Assembly: GCF_000015965.1 (NCBI RefSeq)
Contig: NC_009091.1
Coordinates: forward strand, 372,001-436,000
From: Prochlorococcus marinus str. MIT 9301
GTDB taxonomy: Bacteria; Cyanobacteriota; Cyanobacteriia; PCC-6307; Cyanobiaceae
Direction of reading: 5' to 3'
Length of the DNA stretch: 64,000 nt
Below the pieces are notes generated by a model, which searched no databases, was not told the origin of the DNA, and saw only the letters and a list, made by a program, of their open reading frames with translations. The translations under genes were made by a program, and so were the position numbers. Positions 1 through 9,281 of the stretch are shown here, in pieces (the first letter of the stretch is position 1; every line of letters begins with the position of its first letter).

Positions 1-799
1 CTTTAGCTAACCTAAGAGCCATCTCAATTGATTCGTCATTTGTTACTTGTTCGACCTTATCAACAATTGATAAGTCAAGGTTCTTAGGAATAAATCCTGC
101 TCCAATTCCTTGGATTTTATGTGGTCCGGATTTAACCTCTTCTCCATTCATTGTCTGTGTAATAACAGGACTGTGTGATGGTTCTACTGCTACAGAAGTA
201 ATATTCTTACCCTTCTCTTGCTTAATGTATCTTGAAACTCCTGTAATTGTGCCGCCAGTTCCAACCCCTGCAACTAGGACATCAATTTCACCATCGCAAT
301 CATCCCAGATTTCTGGCCCAGTAGTTTTGAAATGAATTTCAGGGTTTGCTGGATTATCAAATTGACCTGGCATGAAATATTGAGAAGGATTACTTTCTGC
401 AATTTCTTTAGCCTTAGCTATTGCTCCAGGCATACCTTTAGATGCCTCTGTTAAAACAATTTCAGCACCCAACACTGCCATAACCCTTCTTCTTTCAATT
501 GACATGGATTCTGGCATTGTAAGGATTAGTTTATAACCTCTTGCTGAAGCAGTAAAAGCTAGAGCTATGCCTGTATTTCCAGAAGTTGGCTCAACAATAG
601 TTTTGTCTTTTGTAAGTTTCCCACTTTTCTCGGCATCCCAGATCATGTTTGCGCCGATCCTACATTTGACACTATAAGCGGGGTTTCTACCTTCAATTTT
701 TGCAAGTACTGTAGCTTTCGCGTTTTTAGTAACTGATTTTAATTTTACTAATGGAGTGTTTCCAATAGCAAAACTGTTGTCCTCATAAATTTTTGCCAT
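1..799 (-). CDS. cysK: Cysteine synthase A (O-acetylserine sulfhydrylase), cut by the left window edge
   Basis: It makes L-cysteine from O-acetylserine and sulfide in the cytoplasm, the last step of sulfur assimilation. About 266 N-terminal residues are visible, starting at the ATG at 799-797; the family is usually about 320 residues, so some 55 are missing at the edge, not through mutation. The PLP lysine is K45 in NPAYSVKCR, the substrate loop TSGNTG lies at 72-77, and the phosphate-binding GTGGT loop lies near 180. It is the third gene of a minus-strand run after two Cys/Met-metabolism PLP enzymes, 84 bases downstream of the second, so it probably shares their sulfur role and perhaps their transcript. 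Identity is secure from the motifs. Confidence 0.96.
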   Translation of the reverse strand, partial: MAKIYEDNSFAIGNTPLVKLKSVTKNAKATVLAKIEGRNPAYSVKCRIGANMIWDAEKSGKLTKDKTIVEPTSGNTGIALAFTASARGYKLILTMPESMSIERRRVMAVLGAEIVLTEASKGMPGAIAKAKEIAESNPSQYFMPGQFDNPANPEIHFKTTGPEIWDDCDGEIDVLVAGVGTGGTITGVSRYIKQEKGKNITSVAVEPSHSPVITQTMNGEEVKSGPHKIQGIGAGFIPKNLDLSIVDKVEQVTNDESIEMALRLAK

Positions 800-883
800 T
801 TATATATTGAGAAAATATATTTTAATACTAACTATTATTCAGAAAAAGAGTATATAAGTTTCTATACGGTAAATACTAGGAAT

Positions 884-2353
884 TTAGAAATTATTTAGTG
901 CTTCAGAAAAGGTTTTCCATAATTGATCTTGGTCTTCTAATCCAACTGATACTCTAATAAGGTGCGAGGGTATACCAAAACTTTCAGCCCAATCCAACTC
1001 GTCATAATGAGCTAGTAAAACATAAGGACAAACTAGAGTAAATTTTGTACCTAAACTAGGTCCTTTAGATACTTTTAGAGAATCATAAAAATTTTTAGCT
1101 TTGTTCAATCCTCCATTTAATTCAAACGATAATAAGCAGCCGTATCCCCCATTAGAAGTAAGTAAAGAATTAAAATTTGGACAATTTTCAGGATGGAAAA
1201 TATTTTTAATCTCGCTATGATTCTCTAATCTTTTTTTTAATTCTAAACATGCTTTATTTTGTTCAAAAACTCTTTGATTTACATCTCTACTAACTTTCTC
1301 TAGATAAACTATATCTCCATCGGAAAGTATTGGAATATTAATCTCGTTTAATGCATTTCTAAACTGATCAATCCATTTGCTTTTTGGATTTAGTATTAAT
1401 GATCCGGCAAGAATATCACCACTACCTGAAAAAATTTTTGTAAGTGAAGTAAAAACTATATCTGCATGTTCTGTGGAATTTATATTTAAATTCGAACCAA
1501 TTGTATCGTCAACAATTAAAGGAATATTTAGCTTTTTTGCAATTTTTGAAATTTTTTTAATGTTTACACATTTGAGCATTGGATTACTTGGAAGTTCAAT
1601 AATTAATGCTGATGGATTTATTCTTTTGATTTCTAATTCAATATCCGCGCAATTTTCTTCTGTAATTAACTTTGCTCCGTGAAAGATTTTCATTGGTAAT
1701 TTAAGTACATCTACATATGGAAAACCAACTTGGAGTGTTGGTTTAGCTGGAAATAATTTATATATGATTTCTAATGATGTATGCAATGCAGACATTCCAG
1801 ATGAAGTTAAGTGAATATCATTAGAGTCAATTTTTGTAGATTTAGAAATTCTATTTTTTATTATTTGAGAACATTCATTTACGTAAGATTTTGGAGGGCA
1901 ATCTTCAAGACCTAGTTCTATAGCGGCAGCTCTTGAAGATAGACCAAGACCAGTATGTTGCCAAAAATATTTTGCATAAATACTTCCTTCTTTTTCAGTT
2001 ATTAAGAAAGCTAAATTATTTCTTTTTTCTATTAACGAGAATTGTTCAGAAGTATTTCTATCAATGTATTTTTTAGCTTTAAAAGCTATTCTTTCATTCG
2101 GATATGGCCAGATACTTTTATTGTTGTAGTAATTTTGTTTTTTTACCTTTTCGCATAATCTTTTCACTATGGGGTTTAGCCCGAATCGTGGGTAAATGGA
2201 CTTCAATAAATTTATGCATTCTTGATCTTTTTCCTCGTAATTTATTACATCATTCCAAGTTGGTAATGCTACAGAAACAGCATGAATACTATCAGGAATT
2301 GCATATCCCAACTCTAAATTTTTCCATATAGGTTTTTTAAGTAAATCTCTCAA
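884..2353 (-). CDS. Cystathionine gamma-synthase-like PLP enzyme with long N-terminal extension
   Basis: It belongs to the Cys/Met-metabolism PLP family (fold type I), which handles cystathionine, homocysteine or related thioethers. The catalytic half starts near residue 180: SSGMSA at 184-189 resembles the phosphate-binding loop, VDDT at 281-284 supplies the PLP-ring aspartate, and SLTK gives the Schiff-base lysine K306. At 489 residues it is about 100 longer than usual family members, because of roughly 150 N-terminal residues that I do not recognise as a separate domain. It starts 3 bases after the stop of the 387-residue paralogue, so the two are almost surely co-transcribed. Transsulfuration (cystathionine gamma-synthase) is the likely role, but the substrate cannot be fixed from sequence. 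Confidence 0.85.
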   Translation of the reverse strand: MRDLLKKPIWKNLELGYAIPDSIHAVSVALPTWNDVINYEEKDQECINLLKSIYPRFGLNPIVKRLCEKVKKQNYYNNKSIWPYPNERIAFKAKKYIDRNTSEQFSLIEKRNNLAFLITEKEGSIYAKYFWQHTGLGLSSRAAAIELGLEDCPPKSYVNECSQIIKNRISKSTKIDSNDIHLTSSGMSALHTSLEIIYKLFPAKPTLQVGFPYVDVLKLPMKIFHGAKLITEENCADIELEIKRINPSALIIELPSNPMLKCVNIKKISKIAKKLNIPLIVDDTIGSNLNINSTEHADIVFTSLTKIFSGSGDILAGSLILNPKSKWIDQFRNALNEINIPILSDGDIVYLEKVSRDVNQRVFEQNKACLELKKRLENHSEIKNIFHPENCPNFNSLLTSNGGYGCLLSFELNGGLNKAKNFYDSLKVSKGPSLGTKFTLVCPYVLLAHYDELDWAESFGIPSHLIRVSVGLEDQDQLWKTFSEALNNF

Positions 2354-2356
2354 TTT

Positions 2357-3520
2357 TCAGAATTTATTTAAAGCAAATAAAATGTCCGAGATTAAATCGT
2401 CTGTATCTTCACATCCAATTGATAATCTGATAAGAGCATCATCTATCCCTAGTAGATTTTTTGTTTTGTCATCAACAGAAGCATGAGTCATCGTTGCAGG
2501 GTGACAAATTAAACTTTCAACTCCTCCAAGGCTTTCTGCTAGAGAGAAATATTTGAGAGATTTGCAAAATTTAAAAGTATCCTCTTTATTTAAGTTTAAT
2601 TTTAGGGTGATCATTGAACCTCCAGATTTCATTTGCGATTTTGCTAAATTAAATTGCGGATGTTCTTGATTAAAAGGGTAAATTACTTTACTAATAATTT
2701 TATGATTACCTAATTCTTCAGAAATAAATTCTGCACTTTTAGTTTGTTGTTCGATTCTTAAAGGAAGAGTTTTTACTCCTCTCGTAATGAGCCAACTATC
2801 AAAAGGAGATGGTTGAAGCCCTAGAGCTTTTTGAGAGAAAAGCATCTTACTATTCCATTCCTCATTATTTGTAAGTACTGCTCCGCCAAGTGCGTCACTA
2901 TGTCCATTAATGAATTTTGTGGTGCTTACAAGCGATAGTGTTGCACCAAGGTCCAATGGTTTTTGAATAAGAGCTGTAGAAAATGTGTTGTCTACAACTA
3001 CTGGTATTTCGAGTTTATTCGCTTCATCACAAATCGCCTTAATATCGAGTACCTTCAAAAGTGGATTAGTTGGACTTTCTAGCCATATCAAGTTTGGCTC
3101 CAATTTTGAAATCTTTTTGACGTTATTTTCGTTTGTAAAATCTGTGTATAAAACTTCTAGTCCAAATTTCTTGAAAACTTTTTCGAACATCCTCACTGTA
3201 CAACCATAGAGATTTGACTCGCAGAGTACCTTGTCACCTGATTTCAGTGTTGATGAAATTGCAGTTACCGCGCTAATTCCAGATCCAAAAACTGTACAGT
3301 ATTTAGATTCTTCTATTAATTTAAGGATGTTTTCTAGAATTCTAAAGTTTGGATTGCCTGATCTTGTGTAGTCGAAATTATCTTTATTTCCATGTTTGAA
3401 AGTAGATGTAGAAAAAATAGGAGGCATAACGCATCCAGTTTCTTCTGCAAATGTTTTCCCATGGTGAATAGATAAGGTCTTAACACCTGGCTTTTCTATA
3501 TTATTTTCCTTATTTCCCAT
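2357..3520 (-). CDS. Cystathionine gamma-synthase/gamma-lyase family PLP enzyme
   Basis: This is a normal-length (387 residues) Cys/Met-metabolism PLP enzyme. YTRSGNP at 51-57 is the subunit-crossing YxRxxNP motif, FGSGISA at 79-84 binds the cofactor phosphate, VDNTF near 177 holds the ring aspartate, and STTKFINGHSD carries the PLP lysine K202. The family joins or splits cystathionine in the methionine-cysteine pathway; synthase and lyase cannot be told apart by eye. It is the first gene of the minus-strand sulfur run (this gene, the 489-residue paralogue, cysK). A likely division of labour is one synthase and one lyase or beta-lyase, which is inference. The start is the ATG at 3520. Confidence 0.9.
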   Translation of the reverse strand: MGNKENNIEKPGVKTLSIHHGKTFAEETGCVMPPIFSTSTFKHGNKDNFDYTRSGNPNFRILENILKLIEESKYCTVFGSGISAVTAISSTLKSGDKVLCESNLYGCTVRMFEKVFKKFGLEVLYTDFTNENNVKKISKLEPNLIWLESPTNPLLKVLDIKAICDEANKLEIPVVVDNTFSTALIQKPLDLGATLSLVSTTKFINGHSDALGGAVLTNNEEWNSKMLFSQKALGLQPSPFDSWLITRGVKTLPLRIEQQTKSAEFISEELGNHKIISKVIYPFNQEHPQFNLAKSQMKSGGSMITLKLNLNKEDTFKFCKSLKYFSLAESLGGVESLICHPATMTHASVDDKTKNLLGIDDALIRLSIGCEDTDDLISDILFALNKF

Positions 3521-3543
3521 TATTTTTAAAAATAAGAATTAAA

Positions 3544-3577
3544 TTAAATCTCTCTTTTTTTTTAAAGAGAGATTTAA
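3544..3577 (-). terminator. Inverted repeat, probable terminator after rpsD
   Basis: A perfect 14-base inverted repeat (3544-3557 with 3564-3577) encloses a 6-base loop, about 20 bases past the rpsD stop on the minus strand. The stem is AT-rich but uninterrupted and leads into a T-rich run. It separates rpsD from the downstream sulfur genes. It could also act only as a transcript-stabilising 3' hairpin. Confidence 0.6.
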
Positions 3578-3597
3578 TAATCCAAAGAAAAGTAGTA

Positions 3598-4206
3598 TTA
3601 AACTTTTCTTGAATAATATTCAACAACTAGTAGTTCGTTTATTTCAAGAGCTACCCACTCTCTATCGCATTTCCCATTTATTTTTCCCGTTAATTTAGGC
3701 TTGTCTAAATCAAGATGAGGTGGGACATTTGCTAAGCCAGGGAATTCTATATTACCTTCTACAAGTTTTTTGCTTGCTTTGTTTTCTTTAATTCCGATTA
3801 CATCGCCTGATTTGCATTGATAACCAGCAATATCAAGAACCTTTCCATTAACGGTTACATGGCCATGATTTACTAATTGTCTTGAGCCTGGAATGGTACC
3901 TCCAAAACCTAATCTAAAACAAACATTATCAAGTCTGTTTTCTAAAAGTCTTAGTAGGTTAGTACCTGTAGATCCTTCTTGAGCTCTAGCTTTTTTCACA
4001 TAGCGTACTAGTTGTTTTTCAGAAACTCCATAATTAAACCTAAGTTTCTGCTTTTCTTCTAGACGAATTGCATATTCTGATCGCTTGCGACGGGCTTGGC
4101 CGTGCTGACCTGGAGGATTAGACTTCTTTGAAGCTTTCCTGGTGAGACCTGGTAGTTCTCCCAAGCGACGCGTAACCCTTAATCTGGGGCCGCGGTATCT
4201 TGACAT
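3598..4206 (-). CDS. rpsD: 30S ribosomal protein S4
   Basis: S4 is a primary 16S rRNA-binding protein that nucleates assembly of the 30S body. The 202-residue length matches the family. The N-terminal region is very basic ([20 protein letters not shown]), and the S4 RNA-binding domain begins near residue 91 ([12 protein letters not shown]) and continues through the [13 protein letters not shown] segment. The gene stands alone, as is usual in cyanobacteria where rpsD lies outside the main ribosomal operon. It is divergent from yidD across a 95-base AT-rich spacer that must hold both promoters. It is followed by a strong inverted repeat. Confidence 0.98.
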   Translation of the reverse strand: MSRYRGPRLRVTRRLGELPGLTRKASKKSNPPGQHGQARRKRSEYAIRLEEKQKLRFNYGVSEKQLVRYVKKARAQEGSTGTNLLRLLENRLDNVCFRLGFGGTIPGSRQLVNHGHVTVNGKVLDIAGYQCKSGDVIGIKENKASKKLVEGNIEFPGLANVPPHLDLDKPKLTGKINGKCDREWVALEINELLVVEYYSRKV

Positions 4207-4301
4207 AATTTTAAATTAAATAGAAAATTGCAATAAATTGGATAATTGATTAAATTCAATTAAACTAATTACTACTGGAATTATTATTTTACATCATTAA
4301 A

Positions 4302-4538
4302 GTGTTCAAAACTATTAATAAATCAATTACTTCTATACTTCTTTTATTGATTTCGTTTTATCAAAAGTGGTTTTCTCCTTTTTTTGGACCAAGATGCAGA
4401 TTTATTCCAAGTTGCAGCTCTTATGGATATGAGGCAATAACTAGACATGGTCCTTGGAAGGGAGGGTGGTTAACTTTAAAAAGATTAAGCAGATGTCATC
4501 CTTTAACTCCCTGTGGATGTGACCCTGTGCCTGACTAA
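4302..4538 (+). CDS. yidD: YidD-type membrane protein insertion efficiency factor
   Basis: This small protein (78 residues) belongs to the YidD family, which sits at the inner face of the membrane and assists YidC-dependent membrane-protein insertion. The family hallmarks are clear: a hydrophobic, amphipathic N-terminus (residues 9-22), then [33 protein letters not shown], and the C-terminal [13 protein letters not shown]. Only 4 bases separate it from the next gene, a thioredoxin-fold protein, and murE follows closely, so a three-gene envelope-related transcript is likely. Confidence 0.95.
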   Translation: MFKTINKSITSILLLLISFYQKWFSPFFGPRCRFIPSCSSYGYEAITRHGPWKGGWLTLKRLSRCHPLTPCGCDPVPD

Positions 4539-4542
4539 ATGA

Positions 4543-4845
4543 ATGAAAATATTTATTTTTGTTAGGCAGGGATGTTGCCTTTGTGATTCATTAAAAAACA
4601 AACTGGCAAAAATAAATCTTAATGAGTTATTCCCTAATCTAGAGGAGCTTGAAGAAATTGATATTGATAGGGTCGATTTATATAAAGATAAATATAAAAG
4701 ATATAATTATGAAGTACCTGTTATTGCAGTTGAAAGAATTAGGTCCGAGGAGATCATAGAATTGCCTCGCATTTCTCCAAGATTAAAAGATGATCAATTA
4801 AAGAATTGGTTTCAAAAAAATATTAGTAACATTCTGGAGAAATAA
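4543..4845 (+). CDS. Glutaredoxin-like thioredoxin-fold protein
   Basis: This 100-residue protein has a thioredoxin/glutaredoxin-like fold. The first strand (MKIFIFVRQG) is followed by CCLC at residues 11-14, a CxxC redox motif at the start of helix 1, and YEVPVIAVE near residue 65 supplies the cis-proline segment. The DUF836/glutaredoxin-like family fits best; its physiological partner is unknown. It lies between yidD and murE with gaps of 4 and 9 bases, which implies co-transcription. A role in redox maintenance of an envelope or cytoplasmic protein is only a guess. Confidence 0.82.
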   Translation: MKIFIFVRQGCCLCDSLKNKLAKINLNELFPNLEELEEIDIDRVDLYKDKYKRYNYEVPVIAVERIRSEEIIELPRISPRLKDDQLKNWFQKNISNILEK

Positions 4846-4854
4846 TTTTTTTAT

Positions 4855-6390
4855 ATGAGATCTATAAAATTATTTAAACTTTTAAATTTGGTAGGAATTA
4901 TTCCTTCGTTAAATCTTATCGATCAAGAAATCAATAATATTTCTTTTAACTCTAAAGAAGTACAAAAAGGAACTTTATTTTTAGGAATGCCTGGTTTAAA
5001 TGTTGATGGAGGAAAATTTTGCATTGAGGCAATTGAAAATGGCGCGGAGGCTGCCATTATTGGGTCTGCTGCAAAAGAGAAAATTGGATCTTTTGATCGA
5101 GAAAGGATTTTGGTTATTGAGGATAATTTAGATTATATTTTTGGTCAAATTGTCGCTGAGTTTTGGAATAGGCCTTCAAGAAAACTTAAACTTATTGGTG
5201 TTACTGGTACAAATGGAAAAACGACAATTACTTTCTTATTGGAATATCTTTTAAAAAAATCAGGGAAAAAGACTGCATTATTTGGGACCTTATTTAATAG
5301 ATGGCCTGGCTTCTCAGAAGTGGCTTCTCATACAACTGATTTCGCCGATAAACTTCAAAAGAAATTAAATGCTGCTGTTGAGGCAGAATCTGAATTCGCG
5401 ATATTAGAGGTAAGTTCTCATTCTATTGCTCAAAAGAGGATATCAGGTTGCGAATTTGAGGGGGCTATTTTTACTAATTTAACTCAAGATCATCTTGATT
5501 ATCACTCAGATATGGAATCTTATTTTCAAACAAAAAGAAAATTGTTTTTCCCACCTTATTTAATAGAAAAGGATGGAATTTCTGTATTAAATCACGATGA
5601 CCCTTGGATATCTAAATTATCATCTGATATTGAAAAAAGATCTTCATTAGTGTCTACAAAGATTACTGAAAGTGAATTTGAAAATGATGATTTTTTTTTC
5701 GTAACAGATAAAAAATTTACTGAAAATGGCTCAACCTGCATTTTTCATACACCCAAGGAAAAAATTCAACTTTTTGTTCCACTTGTTGGTGAATTTAATT
5801 TAATGAATGCGATTCAAGCAATAACAATTTTGTATAAACTTAATTTTTCTTTAAAAGATCTATCAAAGTTAATACGATCTTTCCCGGGCGCTCCTGGGCG
5901 AATGGAGAAAATAGAAATTGATAATGATGACGTTGCAAGATCACTTCCAACAGTAATTGTTGATTATGCCCACACGCCTGATGGATTGAAAAAAGTTTTG
6001 CAATCAATTAAAAAACTTTGTAAGGGGAAACTTATTACTGTTTTTGGCTGTGGCGGAGATCGAGATCTTGGTAAAAGGCCTTTAATGGGATCAATAGCTG
6101 AAGAGTTTTCTGATCAACTTTTTATAACTTCAGATAATCCAAGATCAGAAGAACCCCAAAAGATAGTAAATGATATTTTGATGGGTATAAAAAAAAGAGA
6201 AAAAATAACAATTGAAATTGATAGATTTAAAGCAATAAATGAATCTATTAAATTTGCCAATAAAAAAGATATTGTTTTAATTGCAGGAAAAGGACATGAA
6301 GACTACCAAATTCTCAATGATAAAGTTATTAATTTTGATGATAGAAAAATAGCTTATAAATTATTAAAAGAAAAAAATAAATCTCAATAA
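4855..6390 (+). CDS. murE: UDP-N-acetylmuramoyl-tripeptide synthetase (meso-DAP adding)
   Basis: MurE is a cytoplasmic Mur ligase that adds the third amino acid to UDP-MurNAc-L-Ala-D-Glu, using ATP. All three Mur domains are present in 511 residues: an N-terminal UDP-binding part, a central ATPase with GTNGKTT at 118-124 and the QDHLDYH / TKRKLF segment carrying the carbamylated lysine, and a C-terminal ligase domain. The DNPR motif near residue 420 is the known signature for meso-diaminopimelate rather than lysine. It is the last gene of the yidD transcript. Confidence 0.97.
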   Translation: MRSIKLFKLLNLVGIIPSLNLIDQEINNISFNSKEVQKGTLFLGMPGLNVDGGKFCIEAIENGAEAAIIGSAAKEKIGSFDRERILVIEDNLDYIFGQIVAEFWNRPSRKLKLIGVTGTNGKTTITFLLEYLLKKSGKKTALFGTLFNRWPGFSEVASHTTDFADKLQKKLNAAVEAESEFAILEVSSHSIAQKRISGCEFEGAIFTNLTQDHLDYHSDMESYFQTKRKLFFPPYLIEKDGISVLNHDDPWISKLSSDIEKRSSLVSTKITESEFENDDFFFVTDKKFTENGSTCIFHTPKEKIQLFVPLVGEFNLMNAIQAITILYKLNFSLKDLSKLIRSFPGAPGRMEKIEIDNDDVARSLPTVIVDYAHTPDGLKKVLQSIKKLCKGKLITVFGCGGDRDLGKRPLMGSIAEEFSDQLFITSDNPRSEEPQKIVNDILMGIKKREKITIEIDRFKAINESIKFANKKDIVLIAGKGHEDYQILNDKVINFDDRKIAYKLLKEKNKSQ

Positions 6391-6471
6391 AATTTCCTAA
6401 TCAAATAAGAAAGATCTTTACGCAAATCAAAAGAAAAGTTTCTTAGAATTAATGGAGTTATTTTTAAAAAA

Positions 6472-7176
6472 ATGAAAGGCTTAGCCTTAGTTGTAGGGGC
6501 AGGTGGAATTGGAACACAATTAGCTAGAGATCTGAATGAAAGTGAAAAAGATTTAGATGTTGTTTTGTGTGGAAGAAAAAGTGAATTTAATCCTTTTTGG
6601 GAATTAGATATAGAGGATTCTCAATCCCTTTTGCAGTTAAAAAATAAAATATCAAATCATCCTTCAAAATTAAGGCTAGTTGTTAATGCTACAGGTAGAC
6701 TTCATACTGATTCTCTTCAACCAGAAAAAAGATTACAACATCTTGATAAAAAAAATATGATGGAAAGTTTTTCAATAAATGCCTTTTCTCCTATTTTATT
6801 AGCGAAAGCGATTGAAGAATTTATACCAAAAGATGTTGAGTTTAATTTTGCAAGTATAAGTGCAAGAGTTGGTAGCATTGGAGATAATCAAACTGGAGGA
6901 TGGTATTCATATAGAGCTGCAAAATCTGCGCAAAATCAGTTTTTTAAATCTTTAAGTATTGAATGGGCTAGACGTTTCCCAAAGGCTACTATCACATTGC
7001 TTCATCCAGGAACAGTAGATACTGATTTGTCTAGACCTTTTCATAAATTTGTTCCAGAACATAAATTATTTAGTAAAGAAAAATCTTCCCAATTCTTGAT
7101 CAATATTATTAAAAATCAATCACCAGAATCTACAGGCAAATTTATTGCATGGGACAGCTCGGAGATACCTTGGTAA
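6472..7176 (+). CDS. Short-chain dehydrogenase/reductase (C-factor-like)
   Basis: This 234-residue protein is a classical-type SDR oxidoreductase. It has an N-terminal dinucleotide site (VVGAGGIGTQLA, residues 7-18), the NATG segment after strand 4, the catalytic serine region (FASISARVGS), and the YRAAK catalytic YxxxK motif. HPGTVDTDLSRPF after strand 6 is typical of the C-signal factor/CsgA-like subgroup. The substrate is unknown. It lies 81 bases after murE on the same strand and converges with the aminotransferase gene downstream. Whether it belongs to the murE transcript is unclear. Confidence 0.9.
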   Translation: MKGLALVVGAGGIGTQLARDLNESEKDLDVVLCGRKSEFNPFWELDIEDSQSLLQLKNKISNHPSKLRLVVNATGRLHTDSLQPEKRLQHLDKKNMMESFSINAFSPILLAKAIEEFIPKDVEFNFASISARVGSIGDNQTGGWYSYRAAKSAQNQFFKSLSIEWARRFPKATITLLHPGTVDTDLSRPFHKFVPEHKLFSKEKSSQFLINIIKNQSPESTGKFIAWDSSEIPW

Positions 7177-7200
7177 ACTAAATTTTTTATCAAAAGATCT

Positions 7201-8373
7201 TTAAGTCAAATTTTTTATTTCTCTAGCAAGTAAATCAATCTCAGCTTCTGTAGTCATTTGATGTACGCATGCTCTAAACCATTTTGGATCTTCTAAAACT
7301 CTTATCCAAATTTTTTTTCCTCCTAGTTCCTTCACGAATTTATCCTTATCTTTAATATTTTCGATATTAAAACTAACAATACCATTTAAATATTTTTTTT
7401 CTAAAACTAATTCAACACCCTTTGATTGATTTAATTCATCCCAAAGTTTTCCACTTAATCTTTTGATATTTTTGTTTTTTTCTTTTTCATGGCAGTCTTT
7501 ATCCAAAAGATCTAAAGAATTCCGGAGTCCAGCAAGTAAAGGAATACAAGAGGTAGCTATTTCAAATTTCCTTGCATCATCATGAAAAAGATTATCTGAA
7601 GGCTCATAAATGCCTTGTTCTTTTTTTAATGATTTCCAACCAATTATTGTTGGATCTGTTTCATGAATAAATCTATCTGAGACATAAATGGCACCAAGTC
7701 CTTCTGGTCCACATGCCCATTTATGAGAAGTTATTGAATATAAATCAGAATAAAAAACTTCTTTTTCAATATTTATGTGCCCAAAGGTTTGAGCACCATC
7801 AACAAGTAAATAAGAGTCTTCTCGATTATTTTTTAATTCGATAGAAATTTCTTTTAAAGGAATTTTATATCCAAAGTTCCATAAGATATGAGAAATAATA
7901 AGGATCTTAGTCTTACTATTTAGATTTTTCAAAATCTCTAAAATTATATTTTCGTCGTTTAGATTTTTAATTTTTTGGATTGGAAAAATTTTGAATGTTA
8001 ATTTATTTCTTCTGCAAAATTCTCGACTTGCAGCCACTACTCCAGGATGTTCACAGTCACTTATTAACAACTCTTCTCCCTCTTTCACTTTTATTCCCCA
8101 AAAGGGCAAAATCATACCGGAAGAGATGTTTTCGGTAAAAGCTACATTCTTTGAATTGACACCTAATTTTTGCGCAATGATTCTTTTTGTGGTCAATATT
8201 TCTTTGTAAATAAAAGGCCACATATTATTGGTAAATGGTCCTAAATCTTGGATAATCTCCCAAGTTTTAACTATTGCGTCTAGAGAAGATTTTGGTAATG
8301 GTCCTTGACCGCCATAGTTGAAATAATACTTATTTTTTAATGCGGGTATTTGATCTCTTAGATTATTTATCAT
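7201..8373 (-). CDS. Class-V aminotransferase family protein (isopenicillin-N-epimerase-like)
   Basis: This is a 390-residue fold-type I PLP enzyme of the NifS/class-V group. The PLP site is evident: VDGAQTFGH holds the ring aspartate and SITSHKWACGPEGLG the Schiff-base lysine. The C-terminal RVLEDPKWFRACVHQMTTEAEID resembles isopenicillin-N-epimerase-like proteins, and no SufS/NifS-type cysteine loop is visible in the expected position. It may therefore be a racemase, lyase or desulfurase-like enzyme of unknown substrate. It lies 36 bases after the ArsM-like methyltransferase on the minus strand, so the two probably share a transcript. Confidence 0.85.
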   Translation of the reverse strand: MINNLRDQIPALKNKYYFNYGGQGPLPKSSLDAIVKTWEIIQDLGPFTNNMWPFIYKEILTTKRIIAQKLGVNSKNVAFTENISSGMILPFWGIKVKEGEELLISDCEHPGVVAASREFCRRNKLTFKIFPIQKIKNLNDENIILEILKNLNSKTKILIISHILWNFGYKIPLKEISIELKNNREDSYLLVDGAQTFGHINIEKEVFYSDLYSITSHKWACGPEGLGAIYVSDRFIHETDPTIIGWKSLKKEQGIYEPSDNLFHDDARKFEIATSCIPLLAGLRNSLDLLDKDCHEKEKNKNIKRLSGKLWDELNQSKGVELVLEKKYLNGIVSFNIENIKDKDKFVKELGGKKIWIRVLEDPKWFRACVHQMTTEAEIDLLAREIKNLT

Positions 8374-8409
8374 GGAAATTTATATTATATTTTCAACTCT
8401 TGAATTTTT

Positions 8410-9204
8410 TTAAATATTGCCCACTAAAGTTACTGTTCTAAATTCAATATCCTCAATTACTTTCCAAGGTTCAGCACTCCTCTCTACAAATTTTAAATTT
8501 TTAAATCCTAGTTCTTTAAAATCACTTATAAACTCTGGCTCATACCATGCTCCACTAATACATCCTGTCCATAAATCGTGATCATTTTGCAATCTTAAAG
8601 GAACTTTTTTGTTAGAGACGATATCGCTAATTGCAATTCTTCCATTATCGTTTAACACTCTTTTTATGTTATTTAGTAGGTTATTTCTAGATTCTGGACT
8701 TACCAAGTTTAAAACGCAATTACTTAAAATAATATCAACTGATTTATCTGCGATTAATGGATTTAAATTTTTATCTAACTCATCAAGTTTTTCAATTGAA
8801 CCTTCTAGAAATTCTGTATTGTTGAAACCTATATTTTTTGTAACTTCTTTAGAGGCTGATCTTGATAAAGAAAGCATGTCAGGATTCTGATCAACTCCAA
8901 TAACTTTCCCTTCTTTCCCAACAATTTGGGCACAAATGAAAGCATTTTTGCCGCTACCACTCCCAAGATCTAAGACTATATCATTTTTTTGAACATATTT
9001 TGTTGGATCACCACACCCATAGTCTCTTTCTATAACCTCTTGAGGAATTGCTTCAAGTAAAACGGGATTAAACCCAACTGGTGTACAAAGACAACTTTCT
9101 TTTTCTTGTGCGGCTGAACCATATCTTTCTTGAATCGCATCTTTATGATCGAATTGATTAGATGCTTTATTCGATGTGTTTGTATTACAGCAACTTTCAG
9201 ACAT
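8410..9204 (-). CDS. ArsM-like arsenite/SAM-dependent methyltransferase
   Basis: This class I SAM methyltransferase has 264 residues from the ATG at 9204 (MSESCC); an in-frame TTG at 9237 lies in the terminator stem region and is less likely. It has an N-terminal Cys pair (5-6), a CLC and YGCGDP segment, the SAM loop LDLGSGSGKNAF, then SNCVLNL and GCISGAWY. Conserved cysteines in NCVxNL and CISGA are hallmarks of ArsM arsenite methyltransferases, which methylate As(III) for detoxification. The assignment rests on remembered motif patterns. The 3' neighbour is the class-V aminotransferase. No ArsR or other ars gene is adjacent. Confidence 0.82.
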   Translation of the reverse strand: MSESCCNTNTSNKASNQFDHKDAIQERYGSAAQEKESCLCTPVGFNPVLLEAIPQEVIERDYGCGDPTKYVQKNDIVLDLGSGSGKNAFICAQIVGKEGKVIGVDQNPDMLSLSRSASKEVTKNIGFNNTEFLEGSIEKLDELDKNLNPLIADKSVDIILSNCVLNLVSPESRNNLLNNIKRVLNDNGRIAISDIVSNKKVPLRLQNDHDLWTGCISGAWYEPEFISDFKELGFKNLKFVERSAEPWKVIEDIEFRTVTLVGNI

Positions 9205-9231
9205 ATTTTTTAAAGGACTCTTGATAAATAT

Positions 9232-9263
9232 AGCCAAAAAAAAAGCCCCTGAAAAAGGGGCTT
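9232..9263 (-). terminator. Rho-independent terminator after the DUF4278 gene
   Basis: The stem AAAAGCCCCT / AGGGGCTTTT encloses a short GAAAA-type loop, and on the minus strand it is followed by an uninterrupted T run. It lies about 20 bases past the DUF4278 stop. It isolates that riboswitch-controlled gene from the ArsM-like gene downstream. Confidence 0.9.
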
Positions 9264-9281
9264 TTAATTTGTTTAATTAAA

